A stretch of DNA of 64,000 nt, taken from NCBI RefSeq assembly GCF_036178845.1, contig NZ_CP108070.1:2976001-3040000 (forward strand), read 5' to 3'. This document shows positions 52,256-62,459 of the stretch, piece by piece. Made by a program: the position numbers and the translations under genes. The stretch's first letter is position 1; each line of letters opens with the position of its first letter. Under the pieces are notes generated by a model. The model saw nothing but the letters and a program-made list of their open reading frames with translations, searched no databases and was not told the origin of the DNA. Source of the DNA: Streptomyces sp. NBC_00271 (lineage in GTDB: Bacteria > Actinomycetota > Actinomycetes > Streptomycetales > Streptomycetaceae).

Positions 52256-54760
52256 CTAGCTCCGCAACACCGCCCCCGTGCGCTCAGCGGCGAGCGCCAC
52301 GGCCACGTCACGCGCCGCGGAGGCCTCGTCGACGGTCAGCGTGCGGTCGTCGGCGCGGAACCGCAGCGCGTAGGCCAGGGACTTCTTGCCCTCTCCGAGC
52401 TGCTCACTGTTCTCGTAGACGTCGAACAGCCGGATGGACTCCAGGAGTTCACCCGCGCCCTCGCGCAGCGCCGCCTCGACGTCCACGTGCGGGACGGTCT
52501 TGTCGACGACCAGAGCGACGTCCTGGGTGGCGACCGGGAAGGTCGAGATCTTCGGGCCCTTGGGGAGGCCCGCGCTCGCCTGCTCCAGCGCGTCCAGGTC
52601 GAGCTCCATCGCACAGGTGCGCGCGGGCAGACCCAGGGTCTTCAGGACGCCGGGGTGCAGCTCACCGGCGTACCCGATGACCTTCTCCTGGCCGTCGACG
52701 ACGACGGCCAGTTCGGCGCAGCGACCCGGGTGCCACGGCCCGTACTGGCCGGAGCGGACGAGGAGTTCGGTCCCCGCCTCGCGGGCCAGCGAGCGCGCGG
52801 CCTCGATCGCGTCGGCCCAGTCGGCCGGGCGGCCCTTGCCCCACCAGCCGGCCTGCTCGCGGGCGCCCGCGAGGACGACGGCGGCGTGCTGGGGCTGGAC
52901 GGGGAGCGCGGCCGTGAGGGACGCGATCTCCTCGTCGGTGGGACGGCGGTCGACGGGCAGGCGGCCCGCGACGCGCAGTTCGTCCTGCGGCTGGAAGACG
53001 AGTCCGGTCTCGAAGAGCGCCAGGTCGTGGCTGCCGCGGCCGTCGTTGCGGCGCAGGGCGTGCAGCAGGCCAGGCAGCAGCGTCGTACGGAGCGCGGGCT
53101 CCTCGTCGGAGAGCGGGTTGACCAGCTTGACGACCTTGCGCTTCGGGTCGTCGGCGGCGAGGCCGAGCTGGTCGAAGACGTGCTCGCCGATGAACGGGTA
53201 GTTCAGCGCCTCGACGTATCCGGCGCCGGCCAGCGCGCGGCCGATCCGACGGTGCAGCCGCTGCCGGCCGGTCAGACCCAGGCCCGCGGGGGGCTTCGGC
53301 AGGGTCGAGGGCAGGTTCTCGTAGCCCTCGAGCCGGATGACCTCTTCGGCCAGGTCGTTCGGGTCCGTCAGGTCGGGCCGCCAGGACGGCACGGTGACGA
53401 TCAGCTCGTCCTGCCCGTAGACGTCGCAGCCGACCTGCTGGAGGCGGCGGACGACGGTCTCGCGGCCGTAGTCGACACCGGCCACCTTGTCCGGGTGGTT
53501 CGCCGGGATGGTGATGCTGTGCGGCGCGGAGGGTGCGATGACCTCGGTGACCCCGGCGTCGGCGGTGCCGCCGGCGAGGAGGACGAGGAGGTCGACCGTG
53601 CGCTGCGCGGCGGCGGAGGCGGCCTGCGGGTCGACGCCGCGCTCGAAGCGCTTGGACGCCTCGGAGGCCAGCTTGTGACGGCGGGCGGTGCGGGCGATCG
53701 AGAGCGCCTCGAAGTGCGCGGCCTCGATGACGACCTCGGTGGTGGTGCCCTCGGTGTCGTCGATCTCCGTGTTCGCGCCGCCCATGACGCCCGCGAGGCC
53801 GATGGCGCCGCGGTCGTCGGTGATGACCAGGTCCTCGGCGTCCAGCGTGCGCGTGACGCCGTCGAGGGTGGTGAGCTTCTCGCCCTGCTCGGCCCGGCGC
53901 ACACCGATCGCACCCTGGACGCGGGTGCGGTCGTACGCGTGCAGGGGCTGGCCGAGCTCCAGCATCACGTAGTTGGTGATGTCGACGGCGAGCGAGATCG
54001 GGCGCATGCCCGCCTTCTGGAGGCGGCGGCGCAGCCAGATCGGCGAGAGGGTCTCGGGGTCGAGGCCCGTCACCGTCCGCGCGGTGAAGCGGTCGCAGCC
54101 CATCGGGTCGGAGACCCGCACCGGGTAGCCGAACGCGTTCGGGGCCGGTACGTCGAGCAGCGCGGGGTCCATCAGCGGCAGGCCGTAGGCGATGGCGGCC
54201 TCGCGGGCCACGCCACGCATCGACAGGGCGTAGCCGCGGTCGGGCGTGACGGCGATGTCGAGGACCTCGTCGACGAGCTGGAGCAGCTCGATCGCGTCGG
54301 TGCCCACCTCGATCTCCGGCGGCAGGACGATGATGCCGCCGCTGCCGTCGTCGCCCATGCCCAGCTCGTCACCGGAGCAGATCATGCCGTGCGAGGTCTT
54401 GCCGTACGTCTGGCGCGCGGCGATCGCGAAGTTGCCGGGCAGCACGGCGCCGGGCAGGACCACGACGACCTTGTCACCGACGGCGAAGTTGCGGGCGCCG
54501 CAGACGATCTCCTGGAGCTCACCCGTGCCGTTGGCGGTGCCGACGTCGACGAGGCAGAAGCGGATGGGCTTCTTGAAGCCCTCCAGCTCCTCGATGGACT
54601 GCACCTGGCCGACGACCAGGGGACCCTTGAGGTCGGCGCCGAGCTGCTCGACGGTCTCGACCTCGAGGCCTGCCGAAATGAGCTTGGCCTGGACGTCGCG
54701 GCCGGTCTCCGTCGCCGGCAGGTCGACGTACTCCCGCAGCCAAGAAAGCGGGACCCGCAT
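52256..54760 (-). CDS. pheT: phenylalanyl-tRNA synthetase beta subunit
   Basis: The 834-residue subunit pairs with PheS as a heterotetramer that charges tRNA-Phe. It begins [15 protein letters not shown]. It contains the EMAP-like tRNA-binding region (residues ~40-150, [11 protein letters not shown]), the B3/4 editing domain (~210-380), the B5 domain (~400-480) and the C-terminal anticodon-binding FDX domain (~740-834). Its ATG shares one base with the pheS stop (TGATG), so translation is coupled. The length is standard. Confidence 0.97.
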   Translation of the reverse strand: MRVPLSWLREYVDLPATETGRDVQAKLISAGLEVETVEQLGADLKGPLVVGQVQSIEELEGFKKPIRFCLVDVGTANGTGELQEIVCGARNFAVGDKVVVVLPGAVLPGNFAIAARQTYGKTSHGMICSGDELGMGDDGSGGIIVLPPEIEVGTDAIELLQLVDEVLDIAVTPDRGYALSMRGVAREAAIAYGLPLMDPALLDVPAPNAFGYPVRVSDPMGCDRFTARTVTGLDPETLSPIWLRRRLQKAGMRPISLAVDITNYVMLELGQPLHAYDRTRVQGAIGVRRAEQGEKLTTLDGVTRTLDAEDLVITDDRGAIGLAGVMGGANTEIDDTEGTTTEVVIEAAHFEALSIARTARRHKLASEASKRFERGVDPQAASAAAQRTVDLLVLLAGGTADAGVTEVIAPSAPHSITIPANHPDKVAGVDYGRETVVRRLQQVGCDVYGQDELIVTVPSWRPDLTDPNDLAEEVIRLEGYENLPSTLPKPPAGLGLTGRQRLHRRIGRALAGAGYVEALNYPFIGEHVFDQLGLAADDPKRKVVKLVNPLSDEEPALRTTLLPGLLHALRRNDGRGSHDLALFETGLVFQPQDELRVAGRLPVDRRPTDEEIASLTAALPVQPQHAAVVLAGAREQAGWWGKGRPADWADAIEAARSLAREAGTELLVRSGQYGPWHPGRCAELAVVVDGQEKVIGYAGELHPGVLKTLGLPARTCAMELDLDALEQASAGLPKGPKISTFPVATQDVALVVDKTVPHVDVEAALREGAGELLESIRLFDVYENSEQLGEGKKSLAYALRFRADDRTLTVDEASAARDVAVALAAERTGAVLRS

Positions 54761-55884
54761 CAGATCTCCATCCCGAACGGCCGGGTGAACCGGACGTCAC
54801 CCTCGACCATGTCTCGCATGTCTTCGACGTTGTGGCGGAACATCAGCATCCGCTCGATGCCGAACCCGAAGGCGAATCCGCTGTACTTCTCCGGGTCGAC
54901 GCCACAGGCGACCAGCACCCGCGGGTTGACCATGCCGCAGCCGCCCAGCTCGATCCAGCCCTCGGAGGAGCAGGTCCGGCAGGGGCGGTCGGGGTTGCCG
55001 ACGGACTCGCCCTTGCAGACGTAGCAGAGCATGTCCATCTCGGCGGACGGCTCGGTGAAGGGGAAGTAGTTCGGGCGCAGCCGAGTCTTCATGTCGGCGC
55101 CGAAGAGCGACTGGACCATGTGGTCGAGGGTGCCCTTGAGGTCGGCCATGGTCAGGCCCTCGTCGACGGCGAGGAGCTCGATCTGGTGGAAGACCGGGGT
55201 GTGCGTGGCGTCCAGCTCGTCCGTGCGGAACACCCGGCCGGGGCAGACGACGTAGACCGGCGGCTCGCGGTCGAGCATGGCGCGGGCCTGCACGGGCGAG
55301 GTGTGGGTGCGCAGCACGACACCGGACTCGCCGTGGTCGCCCGTCGGCCCCTCGACGAAGAAGGTGTCCTGCATCTGCCGGGCCGGGTGGTCGGGCGTGA
55401 AGTTCAGGGCGTCGAAGTTGAACCACTCCGCCTCGACCTCGGGGCCCTCGGCGATCTCGTATCCCATGGACACGAAGACGTCGGCGACGCGCTCCATCAT
55501 GGTGGTCAGCGGGTGGCGGGCGCCCGCCGGTACGCGGTCGTACGGCAGCGTGACGTCCACCGCCTCCTCGACCAGCACCCGGGCGTCACGCTCGGCCTCC
55601 AGCTCGGCCTGGCGGGCGCCGAGGGCCTTGTTCACCGCGCCTCGCGCCTGGCCGACCAGCTTGCCCGCGGCTGCCTTGGCATGCGGGGGCAGGGCGCCGA
55701 TCTCGCGGTTGGCGAGGGCCAGCGGCGAGGTGCCGCCGGTGTGGGCGACCTTGGCCTCCTGGAGCGCGTCGAGGTCACCGGCGGCGGCGAAGGCGGCGAG
55801 CGCCTCGTCCCGCATGCGCTCGATCTCTTCCGGTTTCAAGGCCTCGACCTCTACAGGGTCGTACGACTTATTCGGTGCCGACAT
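54760..55884 (-). CDS. pheS: phenylalanyl-tRNA synthetase alpha subunit
   Basis: The 374-residue catalytic subunit has an N-terminal coiled coil (~20-100), then class-II motif 1 ([19 protein letters not shown]), motif 2 ([16 protein letters not shown] near 240) and motif 3 ([23 protein letters not shown] near residue 335). The Phe-binding pocket lies in the [13 protein letters not shown] region. The gene leads the pheST operon. Its 5' leader shows mutually exclusive stems and three TTT triplets. Confidence 0.97.
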   Translation of the reverse strand: MSAPNKSYDPVEVEALKPEEIERMRDEALAAFAAAGDLDALQEAKVAHTGGTSPLALANREIGALPPHAKAAAGKLVGQARGAVNKALGARQAELEAERDARVLVEEAVDVTLPYDRVPAGARHPLTTMMERVADVFVSMGYEIAEGPEVEAEWFNFDALNFTPDHPARQMQDTFFVEGPTGDHGESGVVLRTHTSPVQARAMLDREPPVYVVCPGRVFRTDELDATHTPVFHQIELLAVDEGLTMADLKGTLDHMVQSLFGADMKTRLRPNYFPFTEPSAEMDMLCYVCKGESVGNPDRPCRTCSSEGWIELGGCGMVNPRVLVACGVDPEKYSGFAFGFGIERMLMFRHNVEDMRDMVEGDVRFTRPFGMEI

Positions 55885-55915
55885 CTCTTCCCGTGCTTCC
55901 GTTGGCTGGCGGATG

Positions 55916-55985
55916 GTCCCCGTCCCGACTCGGGGGACGCATGGTCCCTGAAACGGGGACGCAAAGGTGCCAAAGGCCGAGTCTA
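55916..55985 (-). promoter_or_regulatory. pheS promoter and possible attenuator
   Basis: On the minus strand TAGACT (55980-55985) is a good -10 element. The leader then has four segments, GTCCCC (55955-55960), GGGAC (55944-55948), GTCCCCC (55932-55938) and GGGACGGGGAC (55916-55926). Each can pair with its neighbour, so stems 1:2, 2:3 and 3:4 are mutually exclusive. Three TTT triplets in one frame precede them, but there is no start codon for a leader peptide. Confidence 0.4.
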
Positions 55986-55994
55986 ACGGGGTGG

Positions 55995-56030
55995 GAGCCG
56001 ACCTCGGACGCGCAGTCCGAGGGGTGGCTC
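55995..56030 (-). terminator. terminator after PAS histidine kinase gene
   Basis: CCTCGGAC (56002-56009) pairs with GTCCGAGG (56015-56022), and GAGCC (55995-55999) with GGCTC (56026-56030). The structure lies 33 bases past the minus-strand kinase stop and separates it from pheST. Confidence 0.75.
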
Positions 56031-56063
56031 CGGTACGACTGCGCCCGTGGGGCCTCGTCGGCG

Positions 56064-57284
56064 TTACAGCAGGTACGCCGGGGTGCCCACGGGCAACGTA
56101 AATCGGAACTCGGCGCCGCCGCCGGGGGCGCGGCCGACCGTGATGGTGCCGCCGTGGGCCTCGACGATGCCCTTGACGATGTACAGCCCGAGGCCCGTGC
56201 CGCCGCGCTTGCTGCCCCGCCAGAAGCGGGTGAAGACGCGGTTCATGGACTCCTCCGGGATGCCGGTGCCCTCGTCGCTCACGGTGACCGACGTGGCCGC
56301 GTTCTCGCCGTCCTCACGCTCGCGCGGGGACGCCGAGGGCGTGACGTCAATAGTGACGGTTCCCTCGCCGTGTCGCACCGCGTTTTCGAGCAGGTTGCTC
56401 AGCACCTGGTCGATCTTGTCAGGGTCGGCCCACAGGGGCGGCAGGGGCTGTTCGATGCGCAGCAGGAAGCGGTCGGCGGGCTGGCCCGAGGTGACGTACG
56501 CCTGGATGTGGCGGCCGACGGCGGCGCCGATGTCGACGGGCTGGCGGCGCACCTCCAGTCGGCCGGAGTCGATGCGGGAGATGTCGAGCAGCTCGGCGAT
56601 GAGCCGGGTGACCCGGTTGGCGTCGGCGTCGACGGTCTCCAGCATGAGTTTCTTCTGGTCGTCGGTGAAGCGTTCCCACTTGGCGAGCAGGGTCGCGGTG
56701 AAGCCCTTGACCGAGGTGAGCGGGGAGCGCAGCTCGTGGGCGACCGTGGCGATCAGCTCGGCGTGACTGCGCTCGGTGCGGCGGCGGGCCTCGGTGTCGC
56801 GCAGCGAGACGACGACGCGGCGGACGGGCCCGGTGGGCGCGGTGCGTACGTAGCGCGCGGTGACGAGCACCTCGCGCCCCCCGGGGAGCAGCAGATTCCG
56901 CTCGGGCTGTCCGACGCGGATCGCGAGGCCGCCGTACGGGTCGGTCAGCTGCCACCAGCGACGGCCTTCGAGGTCCTCCAGGGGAAGGGCGGACTCCAGG
57001 TGGCGTCCGAGGGCGGCGGCGGCGGGGACGGCGGTGATGCGGGCGGCGGCGGCGTTGAAGCGGATGACCCGGCCGTTCTCGTCGGCGATGACGAGTCCGT
57101 CGGGCAGGTCGTCGGGGTCGATACCGAGTTCGTCCCCCGGTTCCGACCCGAGACCGGCACCGTGATCGACGTCATGATCGGCATCGAGTCGATCGTCGTG
57201 CTGATCGGCGCGCGGGGGCGCGGGTGTGTCGCGCACGTCCCGTGCGCGCGGCGCGCTCTTCGCACCGCTCGTGCCGACACCCAT
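56064..57284 (-). CDS. PAS-domain sensor histidine kinase, apparently soluble
   Basis: The 406-residue kinase has an acidic/basic low-complexity lead (~50 residues), a PAS domain (~55-165, [25 protein letters not shown]), the H-box [24 protein letters not shown] near 180, and ATPase N ([11 protein letters not shown]), G1 (DEGTGIPEE) and G2 ([18 protein letters not shown]) boxes. No membrane span is seen, so it probably senses a cytoplasmic signal. There is no response regulator next to it, making it an orphan in this window. It follows the SpoU methyltransferase gene by 53 bases. Confidence 0.9.
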   Translation of the reverse strand: MGVGTSGAKSAPRARDVRDTPAPPRADQHDDRLDADHDVDHGAGLGSEPGDELGIDPDDLPDGLVIADENGRVIRFNAAAARITAVPAAAALGRHLESALPLEDLEGRRWWQLTDPYGGLAIRVGQPERNLLLPGGREVLVTARYVRTAPTGPVRRVVVSLRDTEARRRTERSHAELIATVAHELRSPLTSVKGFTATLLAKWERFTDDQKKLMLETVDADANRVTRLIAELLDISRIDSGRLEVRRQPVDIGAAVGRHIQAYVTSGQPADRFLLRIEQPLPPLWADPDKIDQVLSNLLENAVRHGEGTVTIDVTPSASPREREDGENAATSVTVSDEGTGIPEESMNRVFTRFWRGSKRGGTGLGLYIVKGIVEAHGGTITVGRAPGGGAEFRFTLPVGTPAYLL

Positions 57285-57337
57285 CCCCGTACCCCACCTC
57301 TCGTCTGGCGCAGTGGGCCCCCGAGCCCGTCACCCTA

Positions 57338-58195
<858 letters not shown>

Positions 58196-58404
58196 GGGGT
58201 CACCTCAGGGGGTTACGGAGGGTCGGTCGGCTTGGGGTGGGGCGGGGCGGGGCCGGGTCCCCTCGAAGTAGACGACGAGAACGGGATCTGCGTGTCCATG
58301 CCGACTGCGGCCGGGGCCGGGTCGGCGTCCGGTGACCGCGGTCCTGGCGGGGCCGGACGGTCGGTCCGACAGAGCTTCGACGGAAGACGCCGCCCCGGCA
58401 CATC

Positions 58405-58940
58405 ACGTCCACCAGAACGAAGCCCCACCGCCGGGCCCGGGACCGACCGGCTGGGCATCCCGCCGAAGGCCAGGCGCCCGCCGAAACGGAGGCCCGCCAC
58501 CAGACCCGGGACCAACCAGCTGGGCGTCCCGCCGAAGGCCGCGTCCGCCGAGACGAAATCCCGCCGCCGGGCCCGGGGCCGACCGGCTGGACATCCCGCC
58601 GAACGCCAGGCGCCCGCCGAAACGGAGGCCCGCACCAGACCCGGGACCAACCAGCTGGATGCTCCCGCCGAAGGCCGCGTCCGCCGAGACGGAGCCCCGC
58701 CGCCGGGCCCGGGGCCGACCGGCTGGGCATCCCGCCGAAGGCCAGGCGCCCACCGAGACGGAGGCCCGCACCAGACCCGGGACCAACCAGCTGGACATCC
58801 CCGCCGGAGACCGCGTCCGAGACGAAACCTCGTCACCAGACCCGAGCCGACCGGCTGGGCGTCCCCGCCGGAGGCCAGGCGTCGGCCGGGACGGAGCCCC
58901 GCCGCCAGACCCGGGGCCGATCGGCCGCCGGAAGGCTTCG
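58405..58940. repeat. minisatellite: ~4 tandem copies of a 136-bp unit
   Basis: GACCGGCTGG recurs at 58445, 58581, 58717 and 58849 (steps of 136, 136 and 132). The related GGACCAACCAGCTGG recurs at 58509, 58644 and 58780. Each 136-bp unit is thus two ~68-bp half-units. The period is not a multiple of three, so it is not a coding repeat, although high GC leaves frames open. It fills most of the 1.04-kb gap between the methyltransferase and rplT. Confidence 0.9.
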
Positions 58941-59173
58941 GTGTTGCGTGTGGGCCTTGTGTCCCCGGTGGGGGCACCGGGCACGGCACGTCTTGCGGGG
59001 CGTTCGGTGTCGATCCGGGCGGGGATTCGACCACAGCCGACGTGCCGTACGGCGCCGCGGGCGTTTCCCCCGCCGCCGCGGCGCTCAGCCGCGACGGCGG
59101 AATCCGGCGGTGCGGAACCGACTTCGCCCACGCGCAGCGTGTCTCGACAGGCCGGCGGAGCCCAAACGCACCG
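58941..59173. other. rest of rplT-methyltransferase gap, nothing recognised
   Basis: The 58941-59173 stretch is very GC-rich with short frames only. I see no convincing gene, RNA or operator. It must hold, or lie close to, the promoter for the methyltransferase gene unless that gene is read from the ribosomal operon. Confidence 0.4.
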
Positions 59174-59203
59174 GGACCCGCAAGCCGTGAGGCAAGCGGG
59201 TCC
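59174..59203 (-). terminator. terminator after rplT
   Basis: GGACCCGC (59174-59181) and GCGGGTCC (59196-59203) pair perfectly, with an inner GCC/GGC stem. It lies 32 bases past the rplT stop and ends the infC-rpmI-rplT operon. Confidence 0.8.
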
Positions 59204-59235
59204 ACAGCGACGTACGGCTCAGGCGAGCGCGAGCG

Positions 59236-59619
59236 TCACGCGGCCTTCGGCGCGTTGACGTCCGACGGCAGCGCCTTCTGCGCGACCTCGACGAGCGCGG
59301 CGAACGCACCGGCGTCGTTCACGGCCAGCTCGGCCAGGATCTTGCGGTCGACCTCGATGTTCGCGGCCTTCAGACCCTGGATGAAGCGGTTGTACGTGAT
59401 GCCGTTGGCGCGGGCAGCGGCGTTGATGCGCTGGATCCACAGCTGACGGAAGTCGCCCTTGCGCTTCTTGCGGTCGTTGTAGTTGTAGACCAGCGAGTGG
59501 GTGACCTGCTCCTTGGCCTTGCGGTACAGGCGCGAACGCTGACCGCGGTAGCCGGAGGCCGCCTCGAGGATCGCCCGGCGCTTCTTGTGGGCGTTGACTG
59601 CCCGCTTGACGCGTGCCAC
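59236..59619 (-). CDS. rplT: 50S ribosomal protein L20
   Basis: The 127-residue protein starts [18 protein letters not shown], the usual L20 opening, followed by the [15 protein letters not shown] and [20 protein letters not shown] segments that bind 23S rRNA. It is needed early in 50S assembly. The start is GTG with an AAGGAG site. It is third in infC-rpmI-rplT. A slightly longer C-terminus than E. coli L20 ends in [11 protein letters not shown]. Confidence 0.98.
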   Translation of the reverse strand: MARVKRAVNAHKKRRAILEAASGYRGQRSRLYRKAKEQVTHSLVYNYNDRKKRKGDFRQLWIQRINAAARANGITYNRFIQGLKAANIEVDRKILAELAVNDAGAFAALVEVAQKALPSDVNAPKAA

Positions 59620-59715
59620 TTTTTAACTCCTTGTAGCGGGGCCGTGGCTGTCGTCACACGGCCCGAAATCGATTGGGTCCCGGTCGGAGATCAGGCGCGC
59701 GGTGCGCGCCCGACG

Positions 59716-59910
59716 TCACTTGCCGAGAAGCTTCTTGATCTTCTTGGCGTCGCCCGGGGCCATCTCGGCGTTGCCGGTGAGGCGGCGCGTCAGGCGCGAC
59801 GACTTGTGCTCGAGCAGGTGGCGCTTGCCGGCACGCTCACGGAGCACCTTGCCGGAGCCGGTGATCTTGAAGCGCTTGCTGGCACCGCTGTGCGACTTGT
59901 TCTTCGGCAT
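59716..59910 (-). CDS. rpmI: 50S ribosomal protein L35
   Basis: The 64-residue protein has the typical start [22 protein letters not shown] and the conserved [16 protein letters not shown]. It is basic and binds 23S rRNA near L15. It is second in the operon, 96 bases before rplT and 155 bases after infC. Confidence 0.98.
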   Translation of the reverse strand: MPKNKSHSGASKRFKITGSGKVLRERAGKRHLLEHKSSRLTRRLTGNAEMAPGDAKKIKKLLGK

Positions 59911-59944
59911 AGCGCCGTTCTCTCCTCGTCAGTGGCGTTCCGAT

Positions 59945-59964
59945 GCCCGGTCGTTAAACCGGGC
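59945..59964 (-). promoter_or_regulatory. hairpin between infC and rpmI
   Basis: GCCCGGT (59945-59951) and ACCGGGC (59958-59964) form a 7-bp perfect stem, starting 34 bases upstream of the rpmI start. It could be an internal processing or attenuation signal. Confidence 0.45.
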
Positions 59965-60065
59965 ACAGTGGAACGTCATGTATGTATCGATTGACATCCC
60001 CGGACTCACGTCCCGTGGACTCCATGGACTGTCGTCCCGGACTCCCCGGAGCCTTCGCCCTGGGA

Positions 60066-60758
60066 TCAGGCCTCGGCGGAAGCCTCGGCCGGGGCCTCGG
60101 CGGTCTCGGCCTCGGAGGTCTCGCCCTCGGCGAACTCACCCTCGGCGATCTCACCGTCGGCGGCGTTCTGCGAGCGACCGGGGTTGGCCTTCGCTTCCGC
60201 CTTACGAGCCGCCTGGGCCTCACGGGCCTCGGCCATCGCCTCGGTCTTCTTCTTGTGCGGACCGAGCACCATGATCATGTTTCGGCCGTCCTGCTTCGGG
60301 TTCGACTCGACGAACCCGAGGTCCTCGACGTCCGAAGCCAGACGCTGCAGCAGTCGGTAGCCGAGCTCCGGCCGGGACTGCTCGCGACCGCGGAACATGA
60401 TCGTGATCTTGACCTTGTCGCCCTGCTTGAGGAACCGGACGACGTGACCCTTTTTGGTGTCATAGTCGTGCGGGTCGATCTTCGGCCGGAGCTTCATTTC
60501 CTTGATGACCGTGTGCGCCTGGTTCTTGCGCGCCTCACGGGCCTTCATGGCCGACTCGTACTTGAACTTCCCGTAGTCCATGAGCTTGCAGACCGGCGGA
60601 CGCGCGCTCGCCGCCACCTCGACCAGGTCGAGGTCGTACTCCTGCGCAAGCTCCAGCGCCTTGGCAAGCGGAACAATCCCGACCTGCTCGCCGCTGGGAC
60701 CGACAAGTCGCACCTCGGGAACGCGAATCCGGTCGTTAATGCGGGGCTCGGTGCTGAT
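60066..60758 (-). CDS. infC: translation initiation factor IF-3, possible AUC start
   Basis: IF-3 binds the 30S subunit and checks the start codon. The protein has the N domain ([17 protein letters not shown]), the linker helix ([20 protein letters not shown]) and the C domain ([23 protein letters not shown]). The C-terminal ~45 residues are an acidic Glu/Ala tail seen in actinobacteria. A GAGGAGG site lies four bases before an ATC codon at 60756-60758, giving 230 residues. GTG at 60780-60782 (238 residues) or ATG at 60820-60822 are alternatives that read through the ribosome site. The AUC start is inferred. Confidence 0.93.
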   Translation of the reverse strand: MSTEPRINDRIRVPEVRLVGPSGEQVGIVPLAKALELAQEYDLDLVEVAASARPPVCKLMDYGKFKYESAMKAREARKNQAHTVIKEMKLRPKIDPHDYDTKKGHVVRFLKQGDKVKITIMFRGREQSRPELGYRLLQRLASDVEDLGFVESNPKQDGRNMIMVLGPHKKKTEAMAEAREAQAARKAEAKANPGRSQNAADGEIAEGEFAEGETSEAETAEAPAEASAEA

Positions 60759-60835
60759 GGATCCTCCTCGGTAGCACCACACGGCGGTCTGGCGGACAGC
60801 CGCGTATGTCTCTGATGACATTGGACCAACCACCG

Positions 60836-60856
60836 CGGGGCATGAAAAATGCCCCG
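60836..60856 (-). promoter_or_regulatory. hairpin in infC leader
   Basis: CGGGGCAT (60836-60843) pairs perfectly with ATGCCCCG (60849-60856) around a 5-base loop (UUUUC in the RNA). It lies ~80 bases before infC in a 5' region of about 380 bases (60783-61164) that holds no gene. It may be part of a ribosomal-protein leader. A shorter ATGTC/GACAT stem is at 60807-60822. Confidence 0.45.
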
Positions 60857-61164
60857 GACGGTACACAGGCGGGGCTCCATGGAATACCGGAGCACCGCCG
60901 CGGTGAACCGCGGGGCGCACATTCGGGCGACTCCACCGTCCGTACGGAACGGTGGTGGCCGCCTGACCGGGTGACCCGCCATCCCTGAGGACGGTCGGGT
61001 GGGAGATCGGAGCCTCCACTTGTGGGCCGAGCACGCTGACATATGTCTGGGCGCATCCGGCCGGTCGTTACACAAGGTTAGCAGCTCCCCCGGGCCCGCG
61101 CTAACCGAGCGCCTCCGCGCTCCCGCGGACGGGTGCCTGCGTGCCGGGGCCTATCGTGTGGGAC

Positions 61165-61521
61165 ATGAGTGACACCCCTCCCCAGAACCCCGACTTCGAC
61201 AGCATGACCCGCGACATCGCCGAGGTCCCCGCGGTCGAGGTCCTCGTGACGGTCGCCGTCAACCTGATGAGCGCCGCCGCCGTGAAGCTCGGTCTGACCG
61301 AGGAGGGCGACAAGTACAAGGACCTCGACGAGGCGCGCAAGCTGATCCACGCGCTGGCCGGACTGCTCGACGCGAGCGCGACCGAGATCAGCTCCTTCCA
61401 CGCGTCCCCGCTGCGCGACGGCCTGAAGTCGCTGCAGCTGGCGTTCCGCGAGGCGTCGATCGTCCCGGACGAGCCGGGCCAGGGCCCGGGCGAGAAGTAC
61501 ACGGGCCCGATCTACGGCTAG
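61165..61521 (+). CDS. DUF1844-family protein
   Basis: The 118-residue protein has an acidic start, a helical core AEVPAVEVLVTVAVNLMSAAAVKLGL near residues 12-40, then DLDEARKLIHALAGLLDASATEI. This matches DUF1844, a small conserved protein of unknown role encoded near infC in actinobacteria. The ATG at 61165 is preferred; a start 24 bases upstream adds residues of unlike composition. It is divergent from infC. Confidence 0.85.
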   Translation: MSDTPPQNPDFDSMTRDIAEVPAVEVLVTVAVNLMSAAAVKLGLTEEGDKYKDLDEARKLIHALAGLLDASATEISSFHASPLRDGLKSLQLAFREASIVPDEPGQGPGEKYTGPIYG

Positions 61522-61578
61522 AGCCTGATCCGCCGGAGAGGCCTTGGTTCCTCTCCCGCTTTCTCCCGCTCCCGCTTT

Positions 61579-62310
61579 CTACTGACGTACGTACAAGGGC
61601 TCGCCCGGTGGCGTCGTCCCGGCCGGCAGCAGTGCCAGGTCGAGACCGCGCACCAGGCGGGCCCTCAGCGTTTCGTCGGCGGCGAGCCGCCCGGCGAGCG
61701 CGCGGGCGGCTTCGGCCGGGGCCGCGGTCGGGTCCAGTACCAGCGCGAGCGTGCCGTCGGCCTGGCCGGGGCCCAGGTGGGCGCGGAGTACGGCGGGCTC
61801 GGCGGCCACGGCGGCGCGTACCGCCTCGACCACGGCGGGATCGGCGAGCGGGTCCGCCGTCGTACGCCCCTCGGCGAGGGCGAGCAGCGCCGAGCCGGTC
61901 AGTTCGTACGGCACCGGACCGGCCAGATCGAGGACGACCGTGTCGGCCTTCTCGTGCGCGGCGGCCTGCAGGGCCTGGTGCAGGGGTACGGCTACGGGGC
62001 GGGCCGCCGGGTCCCAGCGGGCCAGCGACTCGGTGGAGGTGAAGGCGGGCAGCGCCGTGCGGTGGCCCGCCTTCAGGGTGGGCACCGCCATGTCGCTGGT
62101 CTTCTCGTGACGCAGCCCGTTCTCGTCCTCCTCGACCTCACCGAGTACGGCCACGACGGGCACGAGGAGCCGGGCGCCCTTGAGCGCCTCCAGGACCGGC
62201 CCCACGGCGGTGCGGTCCTCGGCCCAGGCCGCGAGTGCCGCACTCAGCCGGGGATCGGCCGAGCCGTCGTCGTCGGGGAAGCCGGAGTCGGGAATGTTCT
62301 TGTTCGCCAC
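61579..62310 (-). CDS. SseB-family protein
   Basis: The 243-residue protein has the SseB N-terminal domain pattern (LSAALAAWAEDRTAVGPVLEALKGARLLVPVVAVLGE near residues 23-60, then LPAFTSTESLARWDP near 93). The second half is Ala-rich with GPGQADGTLALVLDP. The fold is shared with enhanced-serine-sensitivity proteins; the role is unclear. The GTG at 62308-62310 is used; the upstream frame runs over the region of the divergent gene. Confidence 0.85.
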   Translation of the reverse strand: MANKNIPDSGFPDDDGSADPRLSAALAAWAEDRTAVGPVLEALKGARLLVPVVAVLGEVEEDENGLRHEKTSDMAVPTLKAGHRTALPAFTSTESLARWDPAARPVAVPLHQALQAAAHEKADTVVLDLAGPVPYELTGSALLALAEGRTTADPLADPAVVEAVRAAVAAEPAVLRAHLGPGQADGTLALVLDPTAAPAEAARALAGRLAADETLRARLVRGLDLALLPAGTTPPGEPLYVRQ

Positions 62311-62459
62311 GGTCCCCGACCCTATCGGGGGGATGCTGCTGGGCTTGTGCGGGCCCTGAAACCTGGCGGTGACAGCTTTCACGGGATTCTCAGCATTCGC
62401 TGACACACCTCTAACATGCGTCTAACGCCGGGCACAGGCACCGCCCCGAGCATCGCGGG

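Noticed and set aside
55940..55979. Phe-coding leader peptide for pheST
   Set aside because: Three TTT triplets share one frame, but no start codon lies between the likely transcription start and them.
58405..58940. CRISPR array
   Set aside because: The repeats are long, contiguous and lack unique spacers; no cas genes are in the window.
58213..59205. A 330-codon minus-strand open frame over the minisatellite
   Set aside because: The 136-bp period is not a multiple of three, the predicted protein is low-complexity, and no ribosome site or known domain is seen. High GC alone keeps such frames open.
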